Translations under genes and position numbers: made by a program
From: Perilla frutescens
Taxonomy: Eukaryota > Streptophyta > Magnoliopsida > Lamiales > Lamiaceae
Assembly: GCA_026008535.1 (NCBI GenBank)
Contig: BRKX01000001.1
Coordinates: 72,800,317-72,864,316 of the forward strand
Length of the DNA stretch: 64,000 bases
Direction of reading: 5' to 3'
Part shown: piece by piece, positions 32,182 through 45,476 of the stretch
Numbering within the stretch: position 1 is the first letter of the stretch
Layout: every line of letters starts with the position of its first letter
The notes under the pieces: generated by a model
Told to the model about the DNA's origin: nothing
Databases searched by the model: none
The model's input: only the letters and a program-made list of their open reading frames with translations

Positions 32182-34500
32182 TCAAGGCGGTTTTGGTGGC
32201 ACTTGACACCACCTTAGAACTCTTTTTTTCTTTCTTTGAGGCTTAGAAGTCAAATCCGGATCAAAGATTCTATAATACTCCTTGGGCATCTCCTCTTCTT
32301 TCCTCGCTTTCATGTTCTCAATTCGTGGTTTTATCTCTTGAACCACCTTGGATTCTTCAATGCTCTTAAGCTCATCATCTTTTATAGCTTCCCTCCTCAT
32401 GGAAATAGGGAACATGGCTCTTGACTCATGCACTCGAAGGATAAGCTCACATTTCTCCATATCTATCAATGTTCTCCCGGTGCTCAAAAATGGCCTCCCC
32501 AAGATAAGAGGCACATTTGTGTCCTCTTTCATATCAAGCACCAAGAAATCAATTGGGAAGATGAATTTATCCACCTTTACTAGCACATCTTCTAAGATTC
32601 CTTTTGGATAGGTAAAAGTGTGATCCGCCATTTGTAAGCAAATACTCGTTGGCTTGAGCTTCCCAATGTTGAGTTTCTTGAAGAAAGAAAGGGGCATGAT
32701 ATTTGTGCTTGCTCCCAAGTCACACAAGGCATTCCCAAAGAATTTCTCCCCAAAACCACAAGGAATGATGAAACTCCCCGGATCCTTAAGCTTTGGTGGC
32801 AACTTCCTTTGAATAATTGCACTACATTCCGCCACGAGGCTCACAATCTCATGATCCTTTAACTTCTTCTTATTTTCTAGCATTTCTTTGAAAAACTTGG
32901 CATAATTTGGCATCATTTCCAAGACTTCCACAAGTGGGGTATTGATGTGAATTTTTCGAAACATCTCCAAAAATTTGGTAAATTGCTCCATCATGGTATC
33001 CTTCTTCAATCTTTGAGGGTAAGGTATGGCAATAGGAATGGGAGCTAGGGGTGCCGATGGCGGCTTATTTGAAGCATCCTCAACCAATTCCTTTGCTTCT
33101 CCTTTTTCATCATCTTTTTTACTTTGAGAATTTTCACATTCAACTTCCAAATATTCGTCACGTGGCATTTTTACCCCATCAAAAGTTTTCAAACTCATCA
33201 CGGATATAGTTTTGCATTGCTCCGGGCTTTGTTGCGGTCGTTTTCCCACCACAACCTCCAATTTATCCATCCTCTTCTCAATCACGCCCATTCTTGTTCC
33301 AATGGTATCCACCTGTGCTCCAATCATGTCTATCTTACTTTCAAGCTTCTCAAAGCGAACTTGGGACTCTCCCATATATGTCTCCATTTTACCCATGAAT
33401 GTTGTCAAAAGATCATCCATCTTGGGATTATTTTCATCATCAACCATGTCATTTGTTATGGTAAAGTTAGGTGGAGATTGGTAAGCACCATTAGGATTAC
33501 CATAAGGAACATTTGAATAAAATTGTCGGACTCCTTGATTGTAGTGATTTTCTCCTTGAAAACTTTGGTTTGGGCGGCCATTGTTGCTCCATTGCTCGAC
33601 ATATTTCATCGCTTCAACTCCTTGGATTTGCTCATTCCTTGAGCTCAATGAAGAATGAGTGATGGCTTCAATCTTTTTATTGAGAATCGTCATTTGGGCC
33701 GCCAAGATTGACAAAGGTTCGACTTCGGATGTAGGAGTCACATTCTTCAAGTGTTGCACTTGTTGTCTCTCCACGGGCCATTGATAGGAATTCATGGCCA
33801 TGTCCTCAATAACTTTCATGGCATCATCGGGCCCTTTTCCTAACAATGAGCCACCCGATGCGGCATCCAATAGTCTCTTCATGTCTTGATTGGTTCCATT
33901 GTAAAATATGCACACTTGGTGGTCAATACCAAACCCATGAGTAGGGCACTTCTTCAACATTTCACAAAATCGTTCCCATGCATCATTAAAACTCTCATCA
34001 TCCCATTGGCGAAATTGTGTGATCTTACCTTTCAACTTCAACATCATACTCGGAGGGAAAAATTTATGTAGAAATTTTGAAACCAAATCAGCCCATGTTT
34101 CAATAGATCCAACTCTCAAACCTTGATACCATGTTCGTGCTTTTTCTTTAAGAGAAAATCGGAAAAGTTGGAGGCGTATTGCGTCATCCGGGACTCCATT
34201 AAGCTTCACGGTCCCACATACTTGTAGAAATTGATCAATGTGCTCATTTGGATCTTCATCGACTCCTCCACCAAATTGGTTTTGTTGTATCATTGAGATT
34301 AATTCGGGCTTCAATTCAAAGTTATCGGCTTCAATTCTTGGCCCATTCATCACTCTTTCATTTACAATGGGTTGAAACATGTTTCTAATGGGTGGTTGCT
34401 CCACTTGAACCCGGACATCTCGTTGCTCATTCAATCTTTGTTGCATCTCCTCAAATTGTCTTTGTAGACGACGAACAAGACCTTCATTTTCATCTCCCAT
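32182..34500 (-). CDS. Gag-protease polyprotein of Athila-like element, unit 2 copy
   Basis: 772 residues, identical to the protein encoded at 1997-4315. Gag domain at about 85-240, coiled coil at about 360-420, protease DLGA at 594-597 and ILGRPFL at 666-672. Its stop codon lies just 50 bp from the duplication junction, so the transcript would read into copia sequence rather than its own 3' LTR. Confidence 0.9.
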   Translation of the reverse strand: MGDENEGLVRRLQRQFEEMQQRLNEQRDVRVQVEQPPIRNMFQPIVNERVMNGPRIEADNFELKPELISMIQQNQFGGGVDEDPNEHIDQFLQVCGTVKLNGVPDDAIRLQLFRFSLKEKARTWYQGLRVGSIETWADLVSKFLHKFFPPSMMLKLKGKITQFRQWDDESFNDAWERFCEMLKKCPTHGFGIDHQVCIFYNGTNQDMKRLLDAASGGSLLGKGPDDAMKVIEDMAMNSYQWPVERQQVQHLKNVTPTSEVEPLSILAAQMTILNKKIEAITHSSLSSRNEQIQGVEAMKYVEQWSNNGRPNQSFQGENHYNQGVRQFYSNVPYGNPNGAYQSPPNFTITNDMVDDENNPKMDDLLTTFMGKMETYMGESQVRFEKLESKIDMIGAQVDTIGTRMGVIEKRMDKLEVVVGKRPQQSPEQCKTISVMSLKTFDGVKMPRDEYLEVECENSQSKKDDEKGEAKELVEDASNKPPSAPLAPIPIAIPYPQRLKKDTMMEQFTKFLEMFRKIHINTPLVEVLEMMPNYAKFFKEMLENKKKLKDHEIVSLVAECSAIIQRKLPPKLKDPGSFIIPCGFGEKFFGNALCDLGASTNIMPLSFFKKLNIGKLKPTSICLQMADHTFTYPKGILEDVLVKVDKFIFPIDFLVLDMKEDTNVPLILGRPFLSTGRTLIDMEKCELILRVHESRAMFPISMRREAIKDDELKSIEESKVVQEIKPRIENMKARKEEEMPKEYYRIFDPDLTSKPQRKKKRVLRWCQVPPKPP

Positions 34501-34697
34501 GACTATTTCTCTTTTTTCAATCTCCCTTTATCCACGAGAAATAATAACCTCACGTTCAAGGAGTGCTCTCATATACCGTGTGATCATGCACCACCTTCAA
34601 AGCACCAATAACAAAAAGTGAAAAACAAAAATAAACAAAAAATGTCTAAATTAACAATAACAACCTTATCACAATAGCACAAATTTAAAACACTAAT

Positions 34698-34715
34698 TCC
34701 CCGGCAACGGCGCCA
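34698..34715 (-). other. Primer-binding site (tRNA-Asp), unit 2 copy
   Basis: Same 18-nt match to the tRNA-Asp 3' end as at 4513-4530. Confidence 0.92.
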
Positions 34716-34721
34716 AAAACT

Positions 34722-36200
34722 TGATGTGTGAAATTTTCGTTTTAAAACTCGAATCAACTTGCAAGTGAACAAGTAAATGTAGTACAGGGTGAAACGAGGT
34801 CGAATCCACAGGAAAAGAGAAAGTTCAAATAAGCACGTACTATGACATCGGCTCCTATTTGTTATCTAGACGACGAAATGGATAATTGTTTGATTTAAAA
34901 CTAACTAAATAATAAAGCAAAGTAAATAATTGCAATTAACAAATAAATTGGGCAATTAAGGAAAGAAACACTCTCGGGGTTGGTTTTATTGGATTAATTA
35001 ACACAAAATCTAATTATAATGGATGCTTAATTTCCAATTCAAGATTACCAAGGCGATCACAAATTTATTCTATATCTCCTCTCGAAGCATATAGAATATG
35101 GGGCACATGCATAGGATTATTGTCTCCAACTAATACCTAAGTGTGCTTACCAAGAGCACCAATGATCTATGCCTCAACAACTATCTCAAACCTCTCGATT
35201 TTATTGATAATTGCTCTTTGAATTCTAGGATCCTATGTTGAAGCTCATCTCTCGAATTTTGAATCAACATACATAATCATGCTAATTAATTATCAATTAG
35301 TTCTCACCAATCAACAATACATACACCCATACATAACAAGAATCCAAAGCATAATCAAGAACCATTAAACATCCAAAATAAACATCATTTATATCTCATA
35401 ATCCAAATAAAACCAACACCCAAGAGTATCAAAGATTTAGCTTCTCATAATTACATGGGTAACCAAAATCTCTACAAGAAGGAACATGATTTTAACAAAA
35501 TTAAAGAACAAAAGAACCCGGATGGATGTTTTGGCCTTCAAATCTTGCTTCAACTTTGTTCTTCTTGCCCAATCTTCAATTCCCTTTCTTCTCTCTTCTT
35601 CTCCAAGGATTTCTCTCTCTAAAAGTGGCTAAGGGTGGAATGGAATGACCTAATTTTGTATTGGGGTGAGTTTATATAGTTGAGGAATAAAAGAATTAAA
35701 GGAAAATCAAAAATGGGAGAAAAAAGATGAAAAATCCGAAAACGTGACACAGGGGCGCGACACGGAGCCGGTCGCGCCCTGCGGCTTCGTGTCGGGGCTG
35801 GGAGGCGCGACCCGGGCAGAGGATGCTGGCTCGGGTCGCGTTGCAGGTGGTGGAAAATCAGCTGCGGACACGGAGCGGCGGTCGCGGTGCTGGGCTGGCT
35901 CGGGTCGCGCTTACAGCCCTGCTCCGATACCTTTCACGGTTTTGCTTCGTTCTCTCTCATCTCTTGTCCGATTGAGGTGATTCAACTTGCACCGTGCTCC
36001 CAATTCAATCCTCTATCTTCCCATGGCATTGAATTACTCAAAAATTCATTTATTCATCCACAATTTTCTGCAAAACTCAAATAAGAAACAAAACTCTCAA
36101 GTAGGAAGGTTAAGAGCGCAATTTAGGTTAAAACACATGCAAAACTCTTCAATACACTTCATTTAAACCTCAAAATATTGTGCCAAAATGCCACTCATCA
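34722..36200 (-). repeat. 5' LTR of Athila-like element, unit 2 copy
   Basis: Matches 4537-6015 and shares its state at all four sites that distinguish 5' from 3' LTR, as expected if the segment duplicated after the element inserted. Confidence 0.93.
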
Positions 36201-36796
36201 ACGAGTTGGTTATATTCAATCAGGGTATATTATTATTCGATTATTGATATTAATTATTTCATAAATAGTGTATATAATTTTTAAATTTTAACTTTTTTTT
36301 TGTAATCAGTGTTAATTAAGGTTGGTTGATTATATTACAATAATTTTTATTTGTATAATAAACATTATCAAAATAATGAATTTAATAGTGGAACATAAGT
36401 GAGACACAAATTATATGCATGCATGATCATACATCAAATGAGATCCTCTACTACATTATGTGTCGCATTTGGTATCCTATATTATGAATTTTATTATTTT
36501 TTCTGTCATTTTTTTCTTTGATTTTAATTTTCTATGTTTAGTTTAATTTTATAACTTTGAATTATTATTTATTCCACTCAATTATGGTATAGTATTCAAT
36601 TATATATAGTATTAAATTATATTTTCCTTTGATAAATAATTAATTATTATGTTTGATTATTCCAATGATTAGAGCATTTATGTTTTTAAATTATAATTGA
36701 TTATATTTTAAAAAAATTATAATAAACATGGACAAAAGTGAGACATAGAAAATAGATTGGATGATCTCATCTTGATTACACATAACACAACACATG

Positions 36797-36799
<3 letters not shown>
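36201..36799. other. AT-rich spacer upstream of pseudogene A2
   Basis: Copy of 6016-6614; no exon 1 remnant. Confidence 0.5.

Positions 36800-36850
<51 letters not shown>
36800..36850. repeat. (CT)n microsatellite, 51 bp
   Basis: Partner of 6615-6663, 2 bp longer. Confidence 0.95.
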
Positions 36851-36852
<2 letters not shown>

Positions 36853-36876
36853 GTCCTTGAATTATATATTCTTCAG

Positions 36877-37484
36877 GATGTATTTGCTGCTGGGACTGAT
36901 ACATCATCGATAGTTCTTGAATGGGCCATGACAGAACTAATACGTAACCCTACAGTAATGCGAAAATTGCAGAACGAAGTACGAGAAATCATCAAACAAG
37001 GAGATGAAATCAAAGATGACGACCTAGAAAATATCAATATTTGAAAGCAGTGATCAAAGAGACATTTCGCTATCACCCACCAATCCCATTGCTACTACCG
37101 AGAATAGCAAGTGGGGATGTGAAAATGAAGGGCTACGATGTTTCAGCCGGCACAGTGGCGATGGTTAATGTGTGGTCAGTAGGCAGGGATCCGGCGTCGT
37201 GGGATGAACCCGAAAAATTTATGCCGGAGAGATTCTTGAACTCTTCGATAGATTTTAAGGGTCAAGATTTCGAGTTGATTCCGTTCGGAGCTGGGAGAAA
37301 GGGTTGTCCCGGGATTACATATGCTGCTGCAGTTATTGAGTATTTGCTGGCAAATATTGTGCACAAATTTGATTGGGAATTGCCTAATGGAGTTGAAGGG
37401 AAAGATTTGGACGTGACGGAGAAACCTGGGATTACAATCCATAGAGCTGTTCCTCTTCTTGCAGTTGCCACTAAGTCTACATAA
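36877..37484 (+). pseudogene. P450 pseudogene A2, exon 2 only, frameshifted
   Basis: Copy of 6690-7297 with the same one-base deletion (near 37039), so the lesion predates the 30-kb duplication. The remainder of the heme domain (FGAGRKGCPG) is readable in the shifted frame. No exon 1. Confidence 0.9.
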
Positions 37485-37485
37485 G

Positions 37486-37487
<2 letters not shown>

Positions 37488-37530
<43 letters not shown>
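37488..37530. repeat. (CT)n microsatellite, 43 bp
   Basis: Partner of 7301-7345, 2 bp shorter; begins three bases after the pseudogene stop. Confidence 0.95.
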
Positions 37531-37532
<2 letters not shown>

Positions 37533-38473
37533 GTGTTTGAGTTGTGTCCCATTGTAAAAACTATAATAATTTGACATCAAATTGTGGATTATAGAATTTC
37601 ATATTCTAGAACTAGCTAGTAGATGTGACTATTATGTTTAGATGAAGTTTAAGAATTTATTATGTAATTAGATTAGTATGTTTCTTGTTTACTAAATTTA
37701 TTTTACTGTATGAATAGACAAGTCCAGATTGTAATTAAGAAAACTGAATTGAATAAAATTGTGGTTTGTGTTATGGTGCAATTTAGTTATCTTGCTAGAA
37801 TCAATGAATTGTGCTTTCTCTTGTATTACACAAAGTATATATAGTTGCAAAATTAATTAATTATACACGTTTATATTTACATCAATTATATGGTGTTAGA
37901 AGTTACTATACAATTATGGTAATGATTTTGTCAATAGTTTTTTTTTAATAAAAGTATAAAATTAAACTAATACAAATTTAGACTTCCTTAATTAAGTTGA
38001 TTATGCTTTATAGGCTACTATTGATTATATTTGATAATTGGGGTTAAACATGAACTCGAAAAATTTATACTTGATCGAGGTCAACTTTTAAATTTTTGAG
38101 TCGATTTGAAGCTCGAATTTGATAGTGTTAATTAAGGATTTGACTTTTTCATCCACTTTGATATCTTATTAAACAAAAATGGGCCATTGATCAAGAATTT
38201 CCATTTTCGGCGTATCATGATCATATAAGAAGTTTTTTTGTTTTTTTTTTTTTGTTTTTCCCAAATGAACAGTTTGAAGACCTATTGATTATATTCTAAC
38301 AATTAATTGGAGAGTACTTGTCTCAAATTATTAAACTATATACTCCTATTCAATTTTACCTTTTAAAATCCGTGTTGAAAAATATTTTTTATTCGGTATT
38401 ATTTATTATGGAATTCAATTATATTTTTACCCATTTTTATATATACTATAAGTTCATCATAGTTTTACTTTAG
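37531..38473. other. AT-rich spacer
   Basis: Copy of 7346-8288; C38260 replaces T8075. No gene. Confidence 0.5.
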
Positions 38474-38715
38474 ATATACTGTCATCTATAAACATAACGA
38501 CAACGGTTACAAACATAATTGTTGTTGGTTAACAACTGTTGTAGTAGTCTACTTTAACAACGGTTTACCAAGCCGTTGTCTATAAACAAATAGACAACGA
38601 TTATTATGCGTTGTCTTTCAACGCATCCTATAGACAACACCTCTATTTAACAACACCCATTTTCTCTATTAACAAAGCGGAACAGCCGTTGTCTATAACC
38701 GAATTTCTTGTAGTG
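38474..38715. mobile_element. CACTA-type relic, unit 2 copy
   Basis: Copy of 8289-8530, ending TTTCTTGTAGTG at 38715. Confidence 0.65.
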
Positions 38716-39585
38716 GCTGCTTGAAATCATATACATATGCCTACTACTTTGTGTGGCTCTTGCTGAAGTTAGAAGTCACAGTTACAATTTATATATATGA
38801 AAAATATCTTTTGATACTTTAATTTTCAAAAAAAAAAAAAAAACAACAAAAAACAACAACAATATAAAGGTATAAAATTATGCTGCCCATATTGTATATG
38901 TATAAATTAAACAATATTATTTTCTATCTGGCAGTATCATTGCTATTATGTAGGTGCATTAATTTATTTATTTTGGATTAAATAATTAATCTTAAAATCT
39001 CAAAGTTTACGGGTTTGTTTGATTTTAATATGAATTTAAAATTGTGGCACAAAAGACACACCTAACAAATTTTGGAAATTAAACATTTATTTCAATTTAA
39101 AACATAAATGACAGAGAAATACACGTCAACCGTTAAAAACATGTTTTTTTTTTGTAAATTATTGCTTTAAAATCATGCCTATTGCACTTTTTTCTTTGTT
39201 TTAAGAATCTCAATCGATGTTAAATTTGAAAAAAAAAAATTGAATTTATGATTTTTGTGGTAAAATTTTAAATTCATGTTAATAAAACATGTACAAAGTT
39301 TAAGATTTGAAAAGTATTTAACCATTTATTTTTTGAGGTGGGGAAAATGAGCAGTGAGTCTCGTTTCGAGACTTTTTCGCTTTTTTTATATAAAGATTTC
39401 TAATGCTTCGGTATTTTCAAGAGGATATTAATTATGTAGGTATATTTTTACTCACATTTTTTTACATACATTTTATTCGAATTTCAGATCTTACGATTGC
39501 ATCAAACTGACCTATTAACTTCTGATATTCTCTCTCTAAAAAAATGCTAATATTCAAGCAATCATATATATATATATATATGACC

Positions 39586-40825
39586 ACACTGTTATCATTT
39601 AGTGACTCATATATTAATACTGACCATTAATAAACAAATAAACCATACATATCTATCTTTGACTTGGGTACAATAATAAACTATATAACTTTAATTGTTG
39701 CCTTATTTTTTTGGGCCCGACGACACTACAAAAAAAAAATTAAATGGTTATCCATAACGTGCAGATTCTGACATTCAAAATTTCTTTTAACATTATTATC
39801 CGCAACATTATGGATGATCTAGTTTAAATTGATATGTACCTGCAGCTTTAATATATTTTAAAACTAGGATTGTCAACTGTTACCGACATTTGCTTACCAC
39901 ATGATCGACTATTTCATGTCGCATTTTCTATTATATATTTTTATATTATACTCGGCCCGTTTCATTTTATGGAGGAATATACTCATTCCTTATATATAAT
40001 ATAAAATGTTATAATTCACTTATATTTTTTTAAAAATAAGATAATATTTTCTATCTCCATATATTTTTAGGATTTGGGATATGGTTTAATATTGGAGGAG
40101 ATAGTGTGCAAATATATAAAACAACAAATATTTTGACACAAAATAAAAAAAAACTAAAATAACAATCAAAATGAAATGGAGGGTGTAAGTTTTTTTTTAA
40201 TTTTTTTATCAACTTTAATTTTTGTATACTTTAAATTTTATAAACTAGAAATTATTAACTTTTAATTCTTTTTTGTTGATAAATATTGACTAAGGTTATT
40301 TATGTAATAATTTTTTTTATTTTGCAATAAATATCATAAATTTGATAGTGAATCGTGAAGAAATTAAACGCAACACTAAATTTGAACCGCTTGCTTACTT
40401 GAATGCAATCATCTAATGCATTTCCGCCTTGCATTCTCCATTTTTTCTTCGATTTTAATATATCGTGCTTTACTTTAACTTTGCACTTGTTATGAATGGT
40501 GCAACCCACCAATTAGTATTTAATTTTTTAAATAATTAAATAATAATAAAAACATTAAAAATTAAATGCTAAAAAATTATAATAAATCATAATTCGGCAG
40601 CATGAATCTTACATAACAAGTGTAAAATTAAACTAAAATATAAAAAAAATTAAAATCCAACAAAAGAAAAATAATTATGCAATAGCGAATGCAACATATG
40701 ATTTCATTTCGGTTCTTACTGTTACTTAAATGGAAAACCAAAACAAAAAAATCATTCTCCGATATCGTTTGTACATAATTGATCAGAAATCGAAATCAAA
40801 CTGCGAACAAAATTTTAATATGGTC
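39586..40825 (+). repeat. Repeat block X2 (gene-less copy of P450-B upstream region)
   Basis: Copy of 9401-10640, including the Stowaway MITE at 39951-40185. Confidence 0.75.
39951..40185. mobile_element. Stowaway-type MITE, unit 2 copy
   Basis: Copy of 9766-10000, with TA on both sides. Confidence 0.7.
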
Positions 40826-41477
40826 TTCCCATTAGTCCCTTAACAAACGAGCTTTAACGTCCGTTAAAATTTAAAACACACATTAACACATTTTTTTCAT
40901 ACATTCCCACACTTTTTACACATTTGTTTTAGAGATTTAAAAAAAAAAAATGCATTCCTTCTCCATCAAATTTAGCTAGCATTAGCCGTTTTCGTAGTAT
41001 GTTTCATCAGAAAAATTGTCGAGTAGCAATAATATGTGTGTAATTTTCAGCATTAAATCCTTCTCCATTAATTGTATTTTTATATCTTGCATATTAGAGA
41101 TGGTTTATTAGGGTTTTCTAAATTAATAAATAAAATACAATAAAAATGGATAATTAGGTGGCAATTGTGGCCCTGGAAAACGTATGCAATAAATGCACTC
41201 AGAGAAATGTCACACCAGATCACCTGTCATATCTCGTGTCACATGTGTCAAATTTTCACTTTTATTTTTTAAAATTTTAAATATATATTATGATTCAATT
41301 TAATTAAAATTTTTATTTAGGGTTCATTTATTCCCAATTAGGATATATTAAAAAAAATTAAAAAAATTAATAATTATGGCACACGAAATGCTGTAGGAAT
41401 GGCCATGTACAGGTGATCTGTTCTGGAGAAATGTCAACAAGTTATTTATATGAACAACGGAGTGCATAGTTTATAAT

Positions 41478-41665
41478 GGGTATTAGTGCTTCATGTGAGA
41501 ACTAGAAACAATACTTACTTACTACGATTTTATAGCGTATCTTATTGTATTTTAGTGTTTATTATCACTATCACTAAAATACTACAAGATATAAGGTATA
41601 ATTTAAAAAAAAAAATAGCACTAAAATACGATAAACTAAGTTACAATAAAATCGTAGTAAATAAT
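41478..41665. mobile_element. Palindromic MITE-like element, unit 2 copy
   Basis: Copy of 11293-11480, with the inverted pair TTACTACGATTTTAT / ATAAAATCGTAGTAA. Confidence 0.55.
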
Positions 41666-41709
41666 ATTCTCTATCTCAAAAATAAGAAATCCAAATATTC
41701 AAGCTAGGA

Positions 41710-42845
41710 TATATGATCATAGTACTGTTAACATTTTGTTACTCACATGTTTTTATAATGATCATCAATAAACAAATAAGCCATACATTTAACCTATAAA
41801 TCTTATACTTTATATCCCCATCACTTTCTATCTTAATAGAATAGGGACCTCGTGAAAAAGCATAGAAATTGTCCCATCTCTGCCTTTGACTTAGATACAA
41901 TAATAAACATTAAATATAAATTTAATTGTTACCTAATTTTTTCGGCACTACAAAAATTTATAAATGATTATCAATAACGTGCCTCCATTCCCACCTACCT
42001 TGACTCTGCATATTCAGAAATTCAAGATTTATCTTACCATTATGCTCAATATTATAGATGATCTAGTTTAAATTGATAGATACATTTATTATATTTTAAA
42101 ACTAAGATCGTCAACTGATACCGACATTTTAATTTTTTTTCTTCGATTTCAAAATGACGTGCTTTAGTTTAATTTTGCACAATTGTTATGTACCCACCAA
42201 TTAGGGTTGAAAAATTAAATGGTAAAATATTATAACAAATCATAATTTGGCAGCATGAATATTAAATCACAAGTGTAAAATTAAACTAGAGTATAAGAAA
42301 TCGAAATCGAAGAAGAAACTAAAATAATTAATTGTGCAATAGCAAATGCAACACGTAAATACAATGCATAGATGATTTCATACTGCAAAAAAAATGGTCT
42401 TCAGAGATAAGATTATTAGCGACGACAAATGTCGTCACTAATACTAGATTTTTAGTAACGACATATCGTTTCTAATCATCACATGTCATCTTTAATAAAG
42501 TTTTTGTGATGACATTATAATCGCTTAAAAATATTTTTTGCGATGACATCATGTCGTCGTAAATAGAGCGTCACTAAAAGTTCATCCCAAATAAATTAAA
42601 AATTATTTTAAGTGACAACATTGTCGTCACAAAAAATGTCATTGTAATTATTAGAGACGACATGTCGTTACTTAAGTCTATTATTAGTGACAACATTTAT
42701 CGTCGCTAATAATATTATCACTAAAGATCGTTTTTTTGGTAGTGTCATTGGTTTCTTACTATTACTTAAATGGAATGGAAACCAAAACAACAAAATCATT
42801 GTCCAATACAGTTTGTATAATTGAGAAATAGAACTGCTAACACTA
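41710..42845 (+). repeat. Repeat block Y2: upstream region of P450-B2
   Basis: Copy of 11525-12660, with the CACTA-type MITE inserted. Confidence 0.75.
42381..42744. mobile_element. CACTA-type MITE in the P450-B2 promoter
   Basis: Copy of 12196-12559 with the same TCA target duplication (42378-42380 and 42745-42747). It ends 109 bp before the P450-B2 start codon. Confidence 0.85.
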
Positions 42846-42853
42846 CAACAAAA

Positions 42854-44570
42854 ATGGAAGAAATTCAAATTCACTACCTAATATTATTTCCACTCATATC
42901 TCTAACCCTAATATGGTCCATTTCGAAATGGCTGTCCAAACCTACCGGAAACAAGAATCCACCACCATCGCCGCCGAAGCTGCCGGTTCTCGGAAACCTC
43001 CACCAGCTGAGCTCATTACCTCACCGGAGCTTCCTTTCTCTATCCAAGAAACACGGCCCGCTCATGCTCCTCCACTTCGGCCGCGTCCCGGTTCTCGTCG
43101 CCTCCTCCGCCGACGCAGCGCGCGAAATCATGAAGAATCACGACCTTTCATTCGCGGACAGGCCGTTGTACAAGGCTCACCGGAAGATCCTCTACGACGG
43201 GAGGGATCTCGTGTTCGCGCCATACGGGGAATACTGGCGGCAGGCGAAGGGCAGTTTCGTGTTAAAGCTGCTGAGTAACAAAAGGGTCCAATCTTTCCAG
43301 CCGATCAGGGAGGAAGAAACGGCTAATTTCGTGGAAAAGATTAGAGAAAGTTCAGGTTCTTCCGTGAATCTGAGCAGAATGTTTTTCCAGTTTGCTTATG
43401 ATGGTATTTGCAGGTCGGCTTTTGGCCGGAAATACGGTGAGTCGGAGAAGGGGAAGAAGTTCTTGATGCTGGTGACGGAGATGGCGGAGTTGTTGGGAGC
43501 TATTTGCATCGGAGAATTTATTCCGTGGCTGGGTTGGATCGATCGTGTTAGAGGTTTTGATGAGAGATTGGATGAAGTTGGAAGGGGTTTGGATGAAATT
43601 TTGGAGAGTGTGATTGATGAGAGGTTGGAGATTAATCAAGAGGAATCTTTGAAGGAGGAAAATGGAGATGATTTTCTTGATATTTTGCTTGAGATTTACA
43701 GTGACAACAATGGTGGTGATGATTCCGGTAATAGAGATAGTATCAAAGGAATAATTCTGGTATGTTTTTCGACTGTGTATTTAATGATATCATAAATATA
43801 TACGTTAAACACGCGTTCGTTCATTATTATATCCTAATTTTTAGTGTTCCATTATCAATTTAGGTTTTAATCTTTCAGTTTTATTTAATAATTATTACTC
43901 CCTCCGTCCTAACAGCAAGATTCCCTTCTTATTATTTACTCTCTCTATTTGTGATGTGCAGGATGTGTTTGGCGCGGGGTCTGATACCTCGGCCGTAGTT
44001 CTGGAATGGGCGATGACAGAACTCTTACGACATCCCACAGTAATGGAAAAGCTGCGACGCGATATAAAAGAAGTCGTTAGGGAAAAACGCGACATATCAA
44101 GTGATGACATTGAAAAAATGCATTATTTGAGAGCCGTGATCAAAGAAACTTTCCGATGTCACCCACCATTTCCCCTACTACTCCCCAGAGTAGCGTGTCG
44201 GGATGTGAAGGTGAAGGGCTACGACGTTGCAGCGGGGGCAGTGGCGATGGTTAGCTTTTGGGCCATAGGGAGAGACCCCGAGTTGTGGGACGAACCGGAA
44301 AAGTTTAGGCCGGAGAGATTCTTGAACTCTTCAATAGACTTTAAGGGTGTCGATTTTGAGTTGATTCCGTTCGGAGCCGGGAGGAGAGGCTGTCCGGCGA
44401 TTACGTATTCCATAGCTTCGATCGAGTTCTTATTGGCAAATCTTGTGGCGAAATTTGAGTGGAAATTGCCTAATGGAGAGAAAGGTAAAGATTTGGACAT
44501 GAATGAAACCCCTGGGATTACTGCACATAGAGTTGTGCCTCTTCATGCACTTGCCACTATGATTGAATAA
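42854..44570 (+). CDS. P450-B2, CYP71A-like cytochrome P450 (504 aa)
   Basis: Exons 42854-43759 and 43962-44570, with a 202-bp phase-0 intron. The predicted protein is identical to P450-B: N-terminal anchor, PPPSPPKLPVLGN hinge, AGSDTS, KETFR, PERF and FGAGRRGCPA around Cys446. With promoter, MITE and 3' flank also duplicated, both copies should be expressed alike unless local context differs; the pair should add dosage rather than a new function. Confidence 0.92.
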
Positions 44571-45245
44571 TTAAGTATTATGTTTATTAATTTGGTGTGT
44601 TTTTATTTATATCTTATATATATGTACAATTTGTATATAGGTTTGAGTTTAGTTGAGAAATAATCTTAGTGTAGAAATAACAACATTGATTATCTTATTG
44701 TAGTGTATTGTTTAATTGCTATAATGTCATTGTATTTGTGAAACAAATTAATTATAATAAGATAAACATTTCTTTTCTCGCGTTAACAAATATTTCTCAC
44801 TTAATTTTTTTAGTTATTAGGATTTATAATTTTTTAATTTTAAAATATTAATAATTGTAAAATTAAATTAAATAATAAAATAATGTAAGCGAAAATAGAA
44901 AATGGAAGAAAAATTAATAAATTTAATAAGAGAACAAGATTCGAATATTTGAAATTAAGTTAAATCATATAGTCTGCTTGGCATTTCAACCTTGAGTACT
45001 TTTTTAATTATATTGCTCGTCTCGATAGGACATTTGGGCTTCAACCTTGAATATCTGAAGTTTGAGGTGTGTGTATAAATATAGTTTGTTTTAGCAATTC
45101 ATATTCAAGGCCAAGTAAGTAATTAACAATATCATAATTTGCTGGTGCTTTGATCTTGAAAAATAAACCAATTATAAGACTGTACTTAGCTATAAATAGT
45201 TTAGTGATGAAAATATAGGCTTCACCTAACTATTATGTCTAAGGT

Positions 45246-45289
<44 letters not shown>

Positions 45290-45442
45290 AATTGTCATTT
45301 TCGTTCCCTATTATTTCTAGAGTTTTAATTTATTCAATTTTCTCGATTCAACGTGCAAATTTATTAATATTCACCTACCAAATGCGCATGCTGACCCAAC
45401 GATGAGGCGCGTGTGTATATAAATTGTCTAGTTTTTTTTTTG

Positions 45443-45476
<34 letters not shown>

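Larger units (their letters stand above)
32132..36200 (-). mobile_element. Athila-like element, truncated copy at the start of unit 2
   Basis: Carries gag-protease, PBS and 5' LTR exactly as in 1947-6015. The 3' internal region, PPT and 3' LTR are missing because the duplication breakpoint lies 50 bp downstream of the gag-protease stop. It therefore cannot transpose by itself even with a helper, though its 5' LTR could still drive gag-protease transcription into copia sequence. Confidence 0.93.
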